From the NCBI GenBank assembly GCA_015680685.1, contig MNCI01037673.1:936509-1000508 (forward strand): a stretch of DNA of 64,000 bases, written 5' to 3'. Below are positions 55,930 through 64,000 of the stretch, in pieces. Source of the stretch: Gnetum montanum (taxonomy: Eukaryota > Streptophyta > Gnetopsida > Gnetales > Gnetaceae). The translations under genes were made by a program, and so were the position numbers. The stretch's first letter is position 1; each line of letters starts with the position of its first letter. Under the pieces are notes generated by a model. It was not told the DNA's origin. It searched no databases and saw nothing but the letters and a program-made list of their open reading frames with translations.

Positions 55930-56600
55930 ACCTTTGGAGCTAAAATGAGGGCTTGTTTTTTTCTTTTCTAATTTTTATTTTTATTTTTATTTTTTGTTAT
56001 TCCAAAGGCCATTTTCATTTCTCTGTTTTCAATTTTTGCTTTCTATTTTTCTATTTTCATTTTTCTTCTTGTACTCAGTGGCCCATTTTTAGGTTTTTGA
56101 AAATTTGTATTTCTATTCCCAGAACCCTTTATTTTTTTATTTCATTTGCAGATTTTTGTTTTCAGGTTTCTAAAATTTTTGTTTTTATTACTAGAACCCT
56201 CATTTCCTATTTCTAGTCCTGATTAACAGTCATCAATTTTTCAATTTTACTAGTCTATTTTTCTTTTTCTTCTAGTCTTGTTTACAAGTTCATATTTTGG
56301 TGGTCCTTACCCTCGTTCCACCTTTGGTAAGGTGATTTTCTTAATATCATCCTACTTTAAATCTACTTTTCCAAAATTTCCACATTTACTGTTTTATTTT
56401 AGATTTTATATATATTATAATTTCATGCATTTATTTTTTAAAAAATAAATTTTTAATAGCATATTTTAGTGTTTTGTTTTCAAAAATATATATATATTAT
56501 CACAATTTTTCTTTTCTTTTTACTTAATCTTATAGTTTTATTTTGACATTCATATTTTATAATTTTTCATTTTATGAGCCAACTCTCCTCTACCCCTAGC
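55930..56600 (+). other. Tat2 primer site and T-rich leader
   Basis: TGGAGCTAAAATGAGGG at 55935-55951 lies five bases from the LTR end, at the place of the Tat1 primer site (TGGCGCTCATAGG). The following T-rich leader, with TTTTTA repeats at 55968-55995, matches the Tat1 leader. No gene. Confidence 0.5.
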
Positions 56601-56605
56601 TAACC
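56601..56605. repeat. Copia target-site duplication, left copy
   Basis: TAACC, partner of TGACC at 62454-62458 (one mismatch). Confidence 0.55.
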
Positions 56606-56968
56606 TGAAGAGTCTAAAGGGCCCTAGATCTAGATCTAAGCTTAAAAGGAAAAATAAACGCGCTCTTGTTAAACTCTCTTAAATTCTATTATGTCTTCTA
56701 TATCATCACTTCTATTATAAATGAATATGTGCTACTACAATTATATAGGCCTTGATCTCCCAAAAATAGATTTAGAGAGATAAGCATGAATCTCGGAAAT
56801 CATGGGGATGATCCTTATCATCTTATTTAAGGATCTTCTTAATATGGGATGGCATAAACATGGGATTGGATAAGAATTACATGAATAGGATCTCATCTTA
56901 TTTAAACTAGATTAATGGATGAGACCTATCTAATTCTATTGTGGAACATCTAGTCATCATATTCCACA
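56606..56968 (-). repeat. Copia 3' LTR
   Basis: Begins TGAAGAGTC and ends ATTCCACA in plus orientation. It is near-identical to 62076-62453 apart from scattered substitutions and about 15 bp missing near 56655. Confidence 0.9.
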
Positions 56969-56973
56969 AACCA

Positions 56974-57190
56974 NNNNNNNNNNNNNNNNNNNNNNNNNNN
57001 NNNNNNNNNNNNNNNNNNNNNNNNNNNNNNNNNNNNNNNNNNNNNNNNNNNNNNNNNNNNNNNNNNNNNNNNNNNNNNNNNNNNNNNNNNNNNNNNNNNN
57101 NNNNNNNNNNNNNNNNNNNNNNNNNNNNNNNNNNNNNNNNNNNNNNNNNNNNNNNNNNNNNNNNNNNNNNNNNNNNNNNNNNNNNNNNNN
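56974..57190. other. Assembly gap (217 N)
   Basis: Run of N covering the end of the copia RNase H and the 3' untranslated region. Confidence 0.99.
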
Positions 57191-58475
57191 CCATCGCAAT
57201 AGCACTTGTGCTATCATAGTATAAGCAAATGGGAGGTTCGAGTGTATATCCCATTTTAGTGAAAACAAAGTGGATCCATATGGCCTAAGTAGCAATATTC
57301 GATGCAATAATGTATTTTGCTTTAGCTATTGAGAGGGAAACTATAGATTTCTTCTTTGATCCCCATGAGATAAGTGATGGACCGAAGAAGAAACAAAAAC
57401 TAGAAGTTGACTTTCAATCTTCAAGGTCTCCTCCCTAATCTGCTTCAGTGTATCCCCATACCTTGAAATTTGTATGTCGATGAAACATGATCCCAAAATT
57501 TGTTGTAGTTCTTAGGTATCGCAATATCCATTTTATAGCTTTCCAATGTGATTCATGTGGATCTTGCATGAACCAACAAAGGTAGTTTACAGCATATTGG
57601 ATATCTAGACAAGTATTGAAGAGATACATTAAACTACCAACTAGGGATCTATATAGTGGTGTATCTAAAGGATTATAATTAATCATGCCAAATTTCTCAA
57701 TTAAGGATTGGGAAAATTTCATTTGGCATATGGAAATTGATTTGGTTCATTGAATAACTTGAAAACCCAGAAAATATGACATCTTTCCTAAATCAGACAT
57801 TTTGAATTCTTTTTTCATGGCATTAAGAAAATTATTTTCTAATGCAATTGTAGAAGAAAAATAGATTAAATCATCTACATATAAACAAACAAAAATACAA
57901 TCATCTCTAGATACCTTTTTCTATATTATTATTTGGGATTGAAAGTTGATGAAGCCTTCATGCATGAAAAATGTATGAATACGTGCATACCATGCACGTG
58001 GAGCTTGCTTGAACCCATATAATGCTTTATGAAGCTTGTAAACATGATTTCGTTTTCCTTCATCAATGAAGCATGGTGGTTGTTCCACGTAAACTTCTTC
58101 ATTACGAACTTCATTGAGAAATGTAGAAGTCACATCTAGTTGATAAACCACATAGCTAGCTTGTGCAACAATGGCAAGAAAAATTCTTACAAATTTCATC
58201 TATGAAACAACAACAAAGTTATCATCAAAGTCTTTGCCTTGTTTTTGAAAATAGCCTTTGGCAACTAGGTGAGCTTTGAATTTTTCTATTTCACCATATT
58301 CATTTCTCTTAGGTTTAAATATCCATTTTAAATCGATAACAAGCTTACTAGATGGATGAAGAACTAGGCTCCCAAGTGTTGTTTTTATTAATTTGATGTA
58401 GCTCTTTCTCCATGGCATCAATCCAATGGTTATCCAGCGTAGCTTCAACAACTGTGGATGATTCCATTAAACATC
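57191..58475 (-). pseudogene. Copia reverse transcriptase and RNase H
   Basis: Copies element RNA into DNA. Minus-strand pieces in order: LKWIFKPKRNEYGEIEKFKA and HLVAKGYFQKQGKDF (58451-58200), VYQLDVTSTFLNEVRNEEVY and KALYGFKQAPRAWYARI (58199-57921), the intact catalytic box LYVDD at 57870-57884, then DLGKMSYFLGFQV, YRSLVGSLMYLFNTCLDIQY, WILRYLRTTTNFGI (57722-57435) and RNase H text (ISWGSKKKSI, SIAKAKYIIAS, CLYYDSTSAIAM) up to the gap. All copia landmarks are present; several single stops interrupt the frame, often at Trp or Gln positions. Confidence 0.88.
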
Positions 58476-59790
58476 ATCACTCACCCCCATCAATGTAAGT
58501 AGTGCAAAAAATTCATCGTCCATCATAGTGTAGAGAGCATCTTCAATAGAATCCATGTCCTAGGTTGGTGGAGCAGTGTCTTCACAAAAAGTGACTTTAT
58601 GTCATGTGCTTTGTAAAATTTGTATCCAACATGTTGGAGGTTGGATGATATTGAGCTACTTGAGAAGTGGATGGAATGTGCTGTGATGTGGACATTATTG
58701 AGGTAGAAGATGTGTCGAATGGAATGATTTGAGAGGGTGCTACTGCAAAGGTTTGTCCTTGAAGAGGGAATGAAATTTGATGATGTTGCTCTACTGTATT
58801 GGTGTGAGAAACATGATACTTTATATCCCAATGTGGAGTGGCATTGGAATTATTTTTGGATGGGATTGAGTCCAGAAAATCAAGAAACAAATGGTCAGCT
58901 ATGGTACAATTTATGTCCAAACTCAAGTATTAAGGCCAAGATGGAAAACATTATGTTTCGATAGATAGGATCCTTGCATTGTCAGCTGCAAAATAATGGA
59001 TTATGAGTGGCCAATGATCATGCATGAATATTTGGGCTTCATTGTGTTAAAAAGTAGTAGGGAATAAAGATGTTGATGAAGATGATGCAATAAAAATAGG
59101 ACAAGTAATACCTGGATGACTATGCTAGGGTTGTGTATGATGTGCTAGTCATTGGTTTATTGCTACCATGGATTCATGTTGTTTGCTGGTTCATGACTAG
59201 AAAAATGAAAAGAATGCAACTAGAATTTTATGGCATGTGTATTGTTTGGGTGATGGATGGTGACAGGAATCTATGGGAAGTAGCAATTGGTTTCACTATT
59301 ATTGATTACGGTAGATGAAAACGGTCAGTTGGGTGGCACTTCCTAAAGCAAACAAGAATTTGCATATCCTTTTTTATCCCTATAGCCTAATGTATTTATT
59401 TTTTGGTTTTTCTTTATCCATTGCATGGTAGCTTCCTAGCCCACTGATTCTAGAAGTATGCACAACAGTTGGAAAATGGTGTGGTTACAAATGTAAATAT
59501 TTCTATCCTTGTTGGAAGGTGCATGCTTGCGTATTGGATAGCGGGGGCTACATGTTTTGATCGTAACTTGCCAATTCATGGTGAGAGTTGGCATAAGATG
59601 TGTTGTTTGCTATGTTATGATGTCCCACTTCAATCCTGCGTATTCCTTCATGTTGACCAAAAATCAGATTTTGCCTCACATGGTTGATTTTGCTATTCCA
59701 CGTTGCCATCAAAAATACTTTTATATGGTTTTTGATTTGGTTTTGGTTCCATACATTGTCTTCCACATTGTTTGGCTTCAAATTCACTAA
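58476..59790 (-). pseudogene. Copia integrase-RT linker with unexplained 0.85-kb stretch
   Basis: The part at 58926-58500 has a Ser/Thr/Gln/His-rich composition (PSTSQVAQYHPTS), as in copia linkers. The stretch 58930-59780 does not resemble copia protein in any frame I could follow and seems additional to the usual length. It may be a diverged linker or a small insertion whose ends I cannot define. Confidence 0.4.
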
Positions 59791-60650
59791 AATGGATGTC
59801 CCGTGAATTAATTACCCTTTTATCTTTTTCATCATAACATTTTTAGGCTTTGATATTTTTGGCATAACCAAGAAAAATGCATGATGTAGATTTCATATAT
59901 AATTTTTGCCAATTTTGTGTAGGAATTTGGAAATAACAAGGTGAACCAAAAATTTTCAAATAAGAGATATTGGGTGGATAACCATTCCATAATTCATATG
60001 GTGTTTTGTCTAGAATTGACTTTGATGGCACACTATTTAAAAGATAAATTGATGTTGCACAAGCTTCTACCCAAAACTTATTTCCTAAACTTGATATTTG
60101 GAGTAGACATCTTGCCATTTCAACCACTATTCTATTTTTTTTGTCTTAGTGATGCCATTTTTTTGAGGTGTAAATGATGTGGTAGTTTAATGAATAATCC
60201 CATCTTTCTTGCAAAATTCATCAAATTCATTTGATAAAAATTCACCGCCATGATCTATTCATATTTTCTTAATTGCATTACCACATTGATTTTCTACTTC
60301 CACCTTGAATTCTTTAAAAAATCCCAATTTTTGACCTTTTAATTTCATAAAATACCCTCAAGAAAATCTTGAAAAATCATCAACTATGATTAACATATAT
60401 CGATTTTTACCTAGGCTCAATGTTTGCATGGGACTGCATAAATCCACATGAAGTAGATCTATTTTTTCTTGAGATCTATGTTCTTCTATAGGAAACAACA
60501 ACCTTGTAATTTTTCCTAATTGACATATGCCACAATCATGATTATCTGGCAAAGAAAAATGTGGCATACCTCTTACAATTTCTCCTTTTTTCATGTGGTC
60601 CATTGAGCCAAAGTTGATATGTCCTAACCGAGCATGTCATAACCATGCTA
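59790..60650 (-). pseudogene. Copia integrase
   Basis: The GAG-pre-integrase end and zinc motif (GMPHFSLPDNHDCGICQLGK, 60603-60500) lead into the core: LLHVDLCSPMQT with the first Asp, IIVDDFSRFSW, IDHGGEFLSNEFDEFC with the second Asp, and TPQKNGITKTKK where the catalytic Glu would be (TPQQNG..E) but is lost. The C-terminal part at 60127-59843 (FWVEACATSIYLLNSVPSKS, TPYELWNGYPPNISYLKIFG, CIFLGYA) is well preserved. Stops and one frameshift. Confidence 0.85.
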
Positions 60651-60759
60651 TGTCTTCAGTGACAGTGAGACAATGAACATGCTTTTGCATCTACAACTCG
60701 TACATTTGATTCTTGCTTATAGGGATAATAGTAATACCTTTATCATCATCAGCCTTAGA

Positions 60760-61110
60760 AATTTTACAAACATCTTTTTTAGATTCAACATGATACCCAT
60801 TACAACATAATTACCCCACACTTAATAAATTCTTAAAGATCTAGAACAAAATAGATCTGAGAGATAACATATTTGTTACCTTGAGTTGTTGTGAAGGTAA
60901 GTGATCCAACCCCGAAAATGGTTAACTTCTTCCCATTACCTTTGGCTACCTTTCCATCATATTTTTCCAAGCTTGAGAACAATTTCTTATTCCCTATCAT
61001 GTGATTGCTACACCCACTATCAACATACAAAATGTTTTTGTTGTTGCTAGCATTTGGTACCTTTGTAGAGATCAAGAGTTGATCTTCCTCCTTTTTAGTG
61101 TAAAATAATT
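60760..61110 (-). pseudogene. Copia aspartic protease
   Basis: An open stretch containing ILYVDSGCSNHMIGNKKLFS, the copia protease active site (DSGCSNHM; D-S-G intact), followed by IFGVGSLTFTT and VISQIYFVLDL, the standard end. It is fused in frame with the knuckle region upstream (61225-60833). This is the best preserved protease active site in the window. It would process the copia polyprotein. Confidence 0.85.
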
Positions 61111-61184
61111 TCTTACCTTTTTTTTGATCTTCATGTTCTACAATTTTTTCTTTTTCCCTTCTTTTCATACTTCTTCCTTGATCA

Positions 61185-62045
61185 ACATTCAAGAGTATTG
61201 TGGGTGTTGGTACCACAAAAATCACAATGCTTACCTTCCTTTAATTGATTTGATCTTCCACGACCATGACCTCTAGATCTACTGCAACCACTTCCACATC
61301 CTCTGAATGAGGATCCACTTGAGGATATTTGATGTTGATTTTGATTTTGATTAGATGTCCTCTGAAATTGTGCTTAAAATGCATTTGCTATTAAATCCTC
61401 ATGATCAGCAATTCTTTGCTTGTATGTCCTTAAGCTTCCTATGAGCTCAACCATGGTAATCTTATCAAGATCTCTTGCTTCTTCAATATCCATGACAATG
61501 GGATCATATTGTCTAGTTACACTTCTAAGGATCTTTTCAATAGTATGCCTTTCCTCAAGTGTTTCTTCACAAGATTCAAGTCCATTTCAAACTTGTTGAA
61601 ATTGGCTAATGTATTGATCAATATTCTCTGAATTTACCATGTGCAAAGATTCAAAATCTTTCCTTAAAACTTGTAACTTGATAACACAAACTTTTAATGA
61701 TCCCTTGTATGCAATCTCTAGTGCATCCCATGTAGCTTTGCTTGTTTGATGCATGACAATTTTGGAAAAGATTATTAGATCTAACATAGATTGAATGATG
61801 AATAATGCTTTTGCATCTTTCTTATGAAGCTTCTTAAATTCATTCTTTTCATCTTCCTTCAAGGCTTGAAATGTTGCTTGATCAACATCTTGGAATCCAT
61901 TTTCAACAAGATCTGAAAGATCTAGTGAGATCAAAAATGTCTTCATCTTGATTGCCCAATATTCATAATTTTCTCCATTGAAGATAGGAACTTGGAGAGA
62001 CATGGATCCATGATTTTGGGCCATCCTAGTGAGATCTATTATCAA
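61185..62045 (-). pseudogene. Copia gag with zinc knuckle
   Basis: Starts near 62023 (MAQNHGSMSLQVPIFNGENY) and runs open to 61587: YEYWAIKMKTFLISLDLSDL, KKDAKALFIIQSML, KATWDALEIAYKGS, LRKDFESLHM, the DUF4219/UBN2 copia gag. After a stop, ERHTIEKILRSVTRQYD, IEEARDLDKITMVELIGSLR continue it. A Gly/Arg/Ser-rich part is followed by an intact knuckle CDFCGTNTHNTLEC at 61185-61226. Two or three stops only. The short N-terminal extension from 62045 (MIIDLTR) is probably not used. Confidence 0.85.
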
Positions 62046-62058
62046 GAATCTGAGCTAA

Positions 62059-62073
62059 CCTACTCCAGTACCA
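62059..62073 (-). other. Copia primer binding site (tRNA-Met type)
   Basis: The minus strand reads TGGTACTGGAGTAGG two bases from the 5' LTR, close to TGGTATCAGAGCAGG. Confidence 0.7.
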
Positions 62074-62075
62074 AA

Positions 62076-62453
62076 TGAAGAGTCTAAAGAGCCCTTGATC
62101 TAGATCTAAGCTTAAAGAAAATAAAGAACTTTGTTAGAACAAACACACTCTTGTTAAACTCTCTTGAATTCTATTATGTCTTCTATATCATCACTTCTAT
62201 TATGAATGAATATGTGCTACTACAATTATATAGGCCTTGATCTCCCAAGAATATATTTGGAGAGATAAGCATGAATCTCAAAAATCATGGGGATGATCCT
62301 TATCATCTTATTTAAGGATCTTCTTAATATGGAATGACCTAAACATGGGATTGGATAAGAATTACATAAATAGGATCTCATCTTATTTAAAATAGATTAA
62401 TGGATGAGACCTATCTAATTCTATTGTGGAACATCTAGTCATCATATTCCACA
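62076..62453 (-). repeat. Copia 5' LTR
   Basis: 378 bp, partner of 56606-56968. It has a minus-strand TATA-like CCTATATAA at 62226-62234, also present in the 3' LTR near 56741-56749. Confidence 0.9.
62226..62234 (-). promoter_or_regulatory. TATA-like box of copia 5' LTR
   Basis: CCTATATAA in the middle of the LTR, conserved in both copies and suitably placed to start the element RNA. Confidence 0.5.
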
Positions 62454-62458
62454 TGACC
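62454..62458. repeat. Copia target-site duplication, right copy
   Basis: TGACC, partner of TAACC at 56601-56605. Confidence 0.55.
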
Positions 62459-62519
62459 AACTACACATCACCTTACATTAAGGAAATGACAAGCTTTACA
62501 TTTTCTAAGTTCTAGTCCT

Positions 62520-64000
62520 AGGAGAACTTAAACTAGGATAGCAGTTAATCAAACCCTAGCTCCCATAGTGAGTAATTCCTTTAGCTTTACTAACTACCAT
62601 GACATCCCAAAATTCTTCCAAAACATAAACTTGTTTCTTGATTCCACAAGCCCTACTAGTAATGCCCACCAACACATACAATGTTTCGAAACCTTACTAG
62701 GATCCATAACATTATACAAAATGATTCGGCATGTAGGGTGTTTGTGACAACATTCAGGAGTAAAGTAATCCAATGGTTCTTAATGCTTCTAAATGCCTCC
62801 ATCAACTCATGGAAGGGGTTTAAAAATAAGTTCCTAATTCAATTTGACAATTTCACTAGCCCAACCATAGCATCGAGTAGTTTTACAAGCTTAAGGAAAA
62901 TACCTAGACAGAATGTCCAAGACTACAACTTAATATTTCTTCATCAACTTACCTATATGCCAAATGAGATGCATATGCAACCTAAGGGTATCCTTAACTT
63001 TTACTTGTCCATCATTGACCCATTCTTTATCTATGCCATCAAATCTAATCCCAACATAATAGAAATACAGGGGGCAATGGCCAAAGCTGTGGAGTTAGAA
63101 CAAATTACCCTTATGAACAGCATCCAAATCCAATTTGGGATGATAAGCATTACTAATCCTATGCAATCTAACCCTCTACCTCTACCAACCTTCCCAATGG
63201 CTAACGCTATGTTCCAAACTCCCACTCCTCTTCAACTAACTCAACCCTCAAACAATCATTTTTAAGGTCCCACATCTTCTTCATTCCTACCATTTAACAC
63301 TAGTTTGAATGATAACCAATTAAAGGCTTGAATCTAATCAATCATAAACCCAAATGGAATATCCAACCCTGTTGGACCTACAACTCAAACTAAAAATCAG
63401 ATGACCCAGATATTAACTTCACTATAGAAACTTTTGAATGAAGTAGTTAAACTAAAGCAAAACAACAACAAGTGTCCTCTACAATTTGAAAAGCCAAGTT
63501 CATTAGTCAACAATGATTATTGTCATCTCCATAACATGAGGCAACATTCTAAGAGGACTTGTCCTCAATTCTTGGCATTATATGGCAACCATACGCAAGG
63601 TCAACAAAATGGAAAACCCCCTATTATGGTCCTTAATGTACACCATGAAACCGAGAATGAGGAAGTTTCTTCATTTGAACAAGTCATGGTAAGCAACCCC
63701 AACCCACATGACACATGTTACCATAGACTTAGTGACATTGTGAACACCACACAACAAAAAACTAGGAATAATCCTTATACACCCCAAATAGAAGAGTTCC
63801 TAGTCAAAATAATACAAACAACCAAACTAGGCTACCTCAAGTAAACGCCCCACAACGACCAAGCTCCCCTTCTCTACCTAGAAGAGCCCCACCTCAACTA
63901 GAAGTAAAAGATGTATCTAAGACCTATGATCTAGTTGAGGATTTGAAGAAAATTAAAGCTAACATTTCAATGTATGACCTTCTACAGTTTAATGAAATGA
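62520..64000 (+). pseudogene. Tat2 gag, 3' end beyond the window
   Basis: Homologue of the Tat1 gag. An early part (INLFLDS..., about 62610-62730) is frameshifted into the open frame 62681-63265, which has FRSKVIQWFLMLLNASINSW, KGFKNKFLIQFDNF, FLHQLTYMPNEM and GILNFYLSIIDPFFIYAIKS. After stops, 63434-63844 holds a knuckle variant CHLHNMRQHSKRTC at 63521-63562 (second Cys is His) and an Asn/Pro-rich part. The window ends in DLVEDLKKIKANISMYDLLQ, the linker that precedes protease. Better preserved than Tat1. Confidence 0.8.

Larger units (their letters stand above)
56606..62453 (-). mobile_element. Ty1/copia LTR retrotransposon, nearly complete
   Basis: 5.8 kb with LTRs of about 370 bp (56606-56968 and 62076-62453), tRNA-Met primer site, and copia-order domains on the minus strand: gag, protease, integrase, reverse transcriptase, RNase H. 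The LTRs are more alike than those of the other elements, so it is probably among the youngest insertions here. It is inserted in Tat2 just upstream of gag. A 217-N gap lies between RNase H and the 3' LTR. Confidence 0.9.
53695..64000 (+). mobile_element. Tat2: gypsy element related to Tat1, running off the window
   Basis: Plus-strand element with 5' LTR (53695-55929), primer site and leader (55930-56600), an inserted copia element, and gag from 62520 onward. LTR ends, leader and gag match Tat1 in the opposite orientation. Protease and pol would lie beyond the window. Confidence 0.75.

Noticed and set aside
55953-56216. 87-codon Phe-rich open frame
   Set aside because: Product of a T-rich, low-complexity leader of Tat2.
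59133-59687. Plus-strand open frames in the copia linker region
   Set aside because: Short, without motifs, and antisense to the element; kept only as part of the unexplained stretch.

Overview
This is a eukaryotic window, most likely from the repeat-rich genome of a seed plant. It is AT-rich, has no intact cellular gene, and is built almost entirely from old, nested retrotransposons of plant lineages: Ty3/gypsy, Ty1/copia, an L1-type LINE with a plant DUF4283 ORF1, and tRNA-derived SINE-like heads. The only host-gene sequence is broken NB-ARC and PPR fragments. Strongly decayed elements that are still present, and the style of the NB-ARC remnant, would suit a large gymnosperm genome, but that is inference.

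Layout. 1-1233 is flank. 1234-14415 is a minus-strand Ty3/gypsy element (G1). Its gag is split by C1 (5718-12712), a minus-strand LTR element that has a copia/SIRE-like gag and a second ORF but no pol. 14416-15500 is flank with a tandem tRNA-like repeat. 15501-52189 is C2, a plus-strand relative of C1 with a perfect ACCCA target duplication; it is interrupted by about 30 kb. That interruption, X (19667-50034, flanked by AGAAG), carries antiparallel NB-ARC and PPR fragments. X is itself split by Tat1 (21863-49073), a minus-strand gypsy element with 2.7-2.9 kb LTRs. Tat1 contains a plus-strand LINE (about 26.1-31.3 kb) and TatNA (31644-40451), a pol-less minus-strand element sitting inside the Tat1 integrase. 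52190-53694 is flank. 53695 to the end is Tat2, a plus-strand relative of Tat1, with a fragment of a TatNA-family LTR in its 5' LTR and a nearly complete minus-strand copia element (56606-62453) inserted before its gag.

How the parts relate. G1, Tat1, Tat2, the copia and the LINE encode or once encoded their own replication proteins; all carry stops and frameshifts. C1, C2 and TatNA lack pol and instead carry gag plus an ORF2 that resembles the plant-specific 'putative plant transposon protein' type. They would depend on enzymes supplied by other elements.

Most interesting signal. In C1/C2 the U3 of the LTR holds an array of AGAYRTCT motifs just upstream of a TATA-like box. A similar motif array followed by a TATA box occurs again inside the element, ending about 55 bp before the ORF2 start codon. 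The unrelated TatNA shows the same logic with a different motif: a GATATC/TACCCGATA array plus TATA in the LTR, and a second copy plus TATA inside the element upstream of ORF2. This suggests an internal, U3-derived promoter for ORF2 in two independent non-autonomous families. Other points of note are an RNase H domain placed between protease and reverse transcriptase in Tat1, a 34-bp minisatellite expanded in only one LTR of C1, and single-N joins that hide missing sequence.
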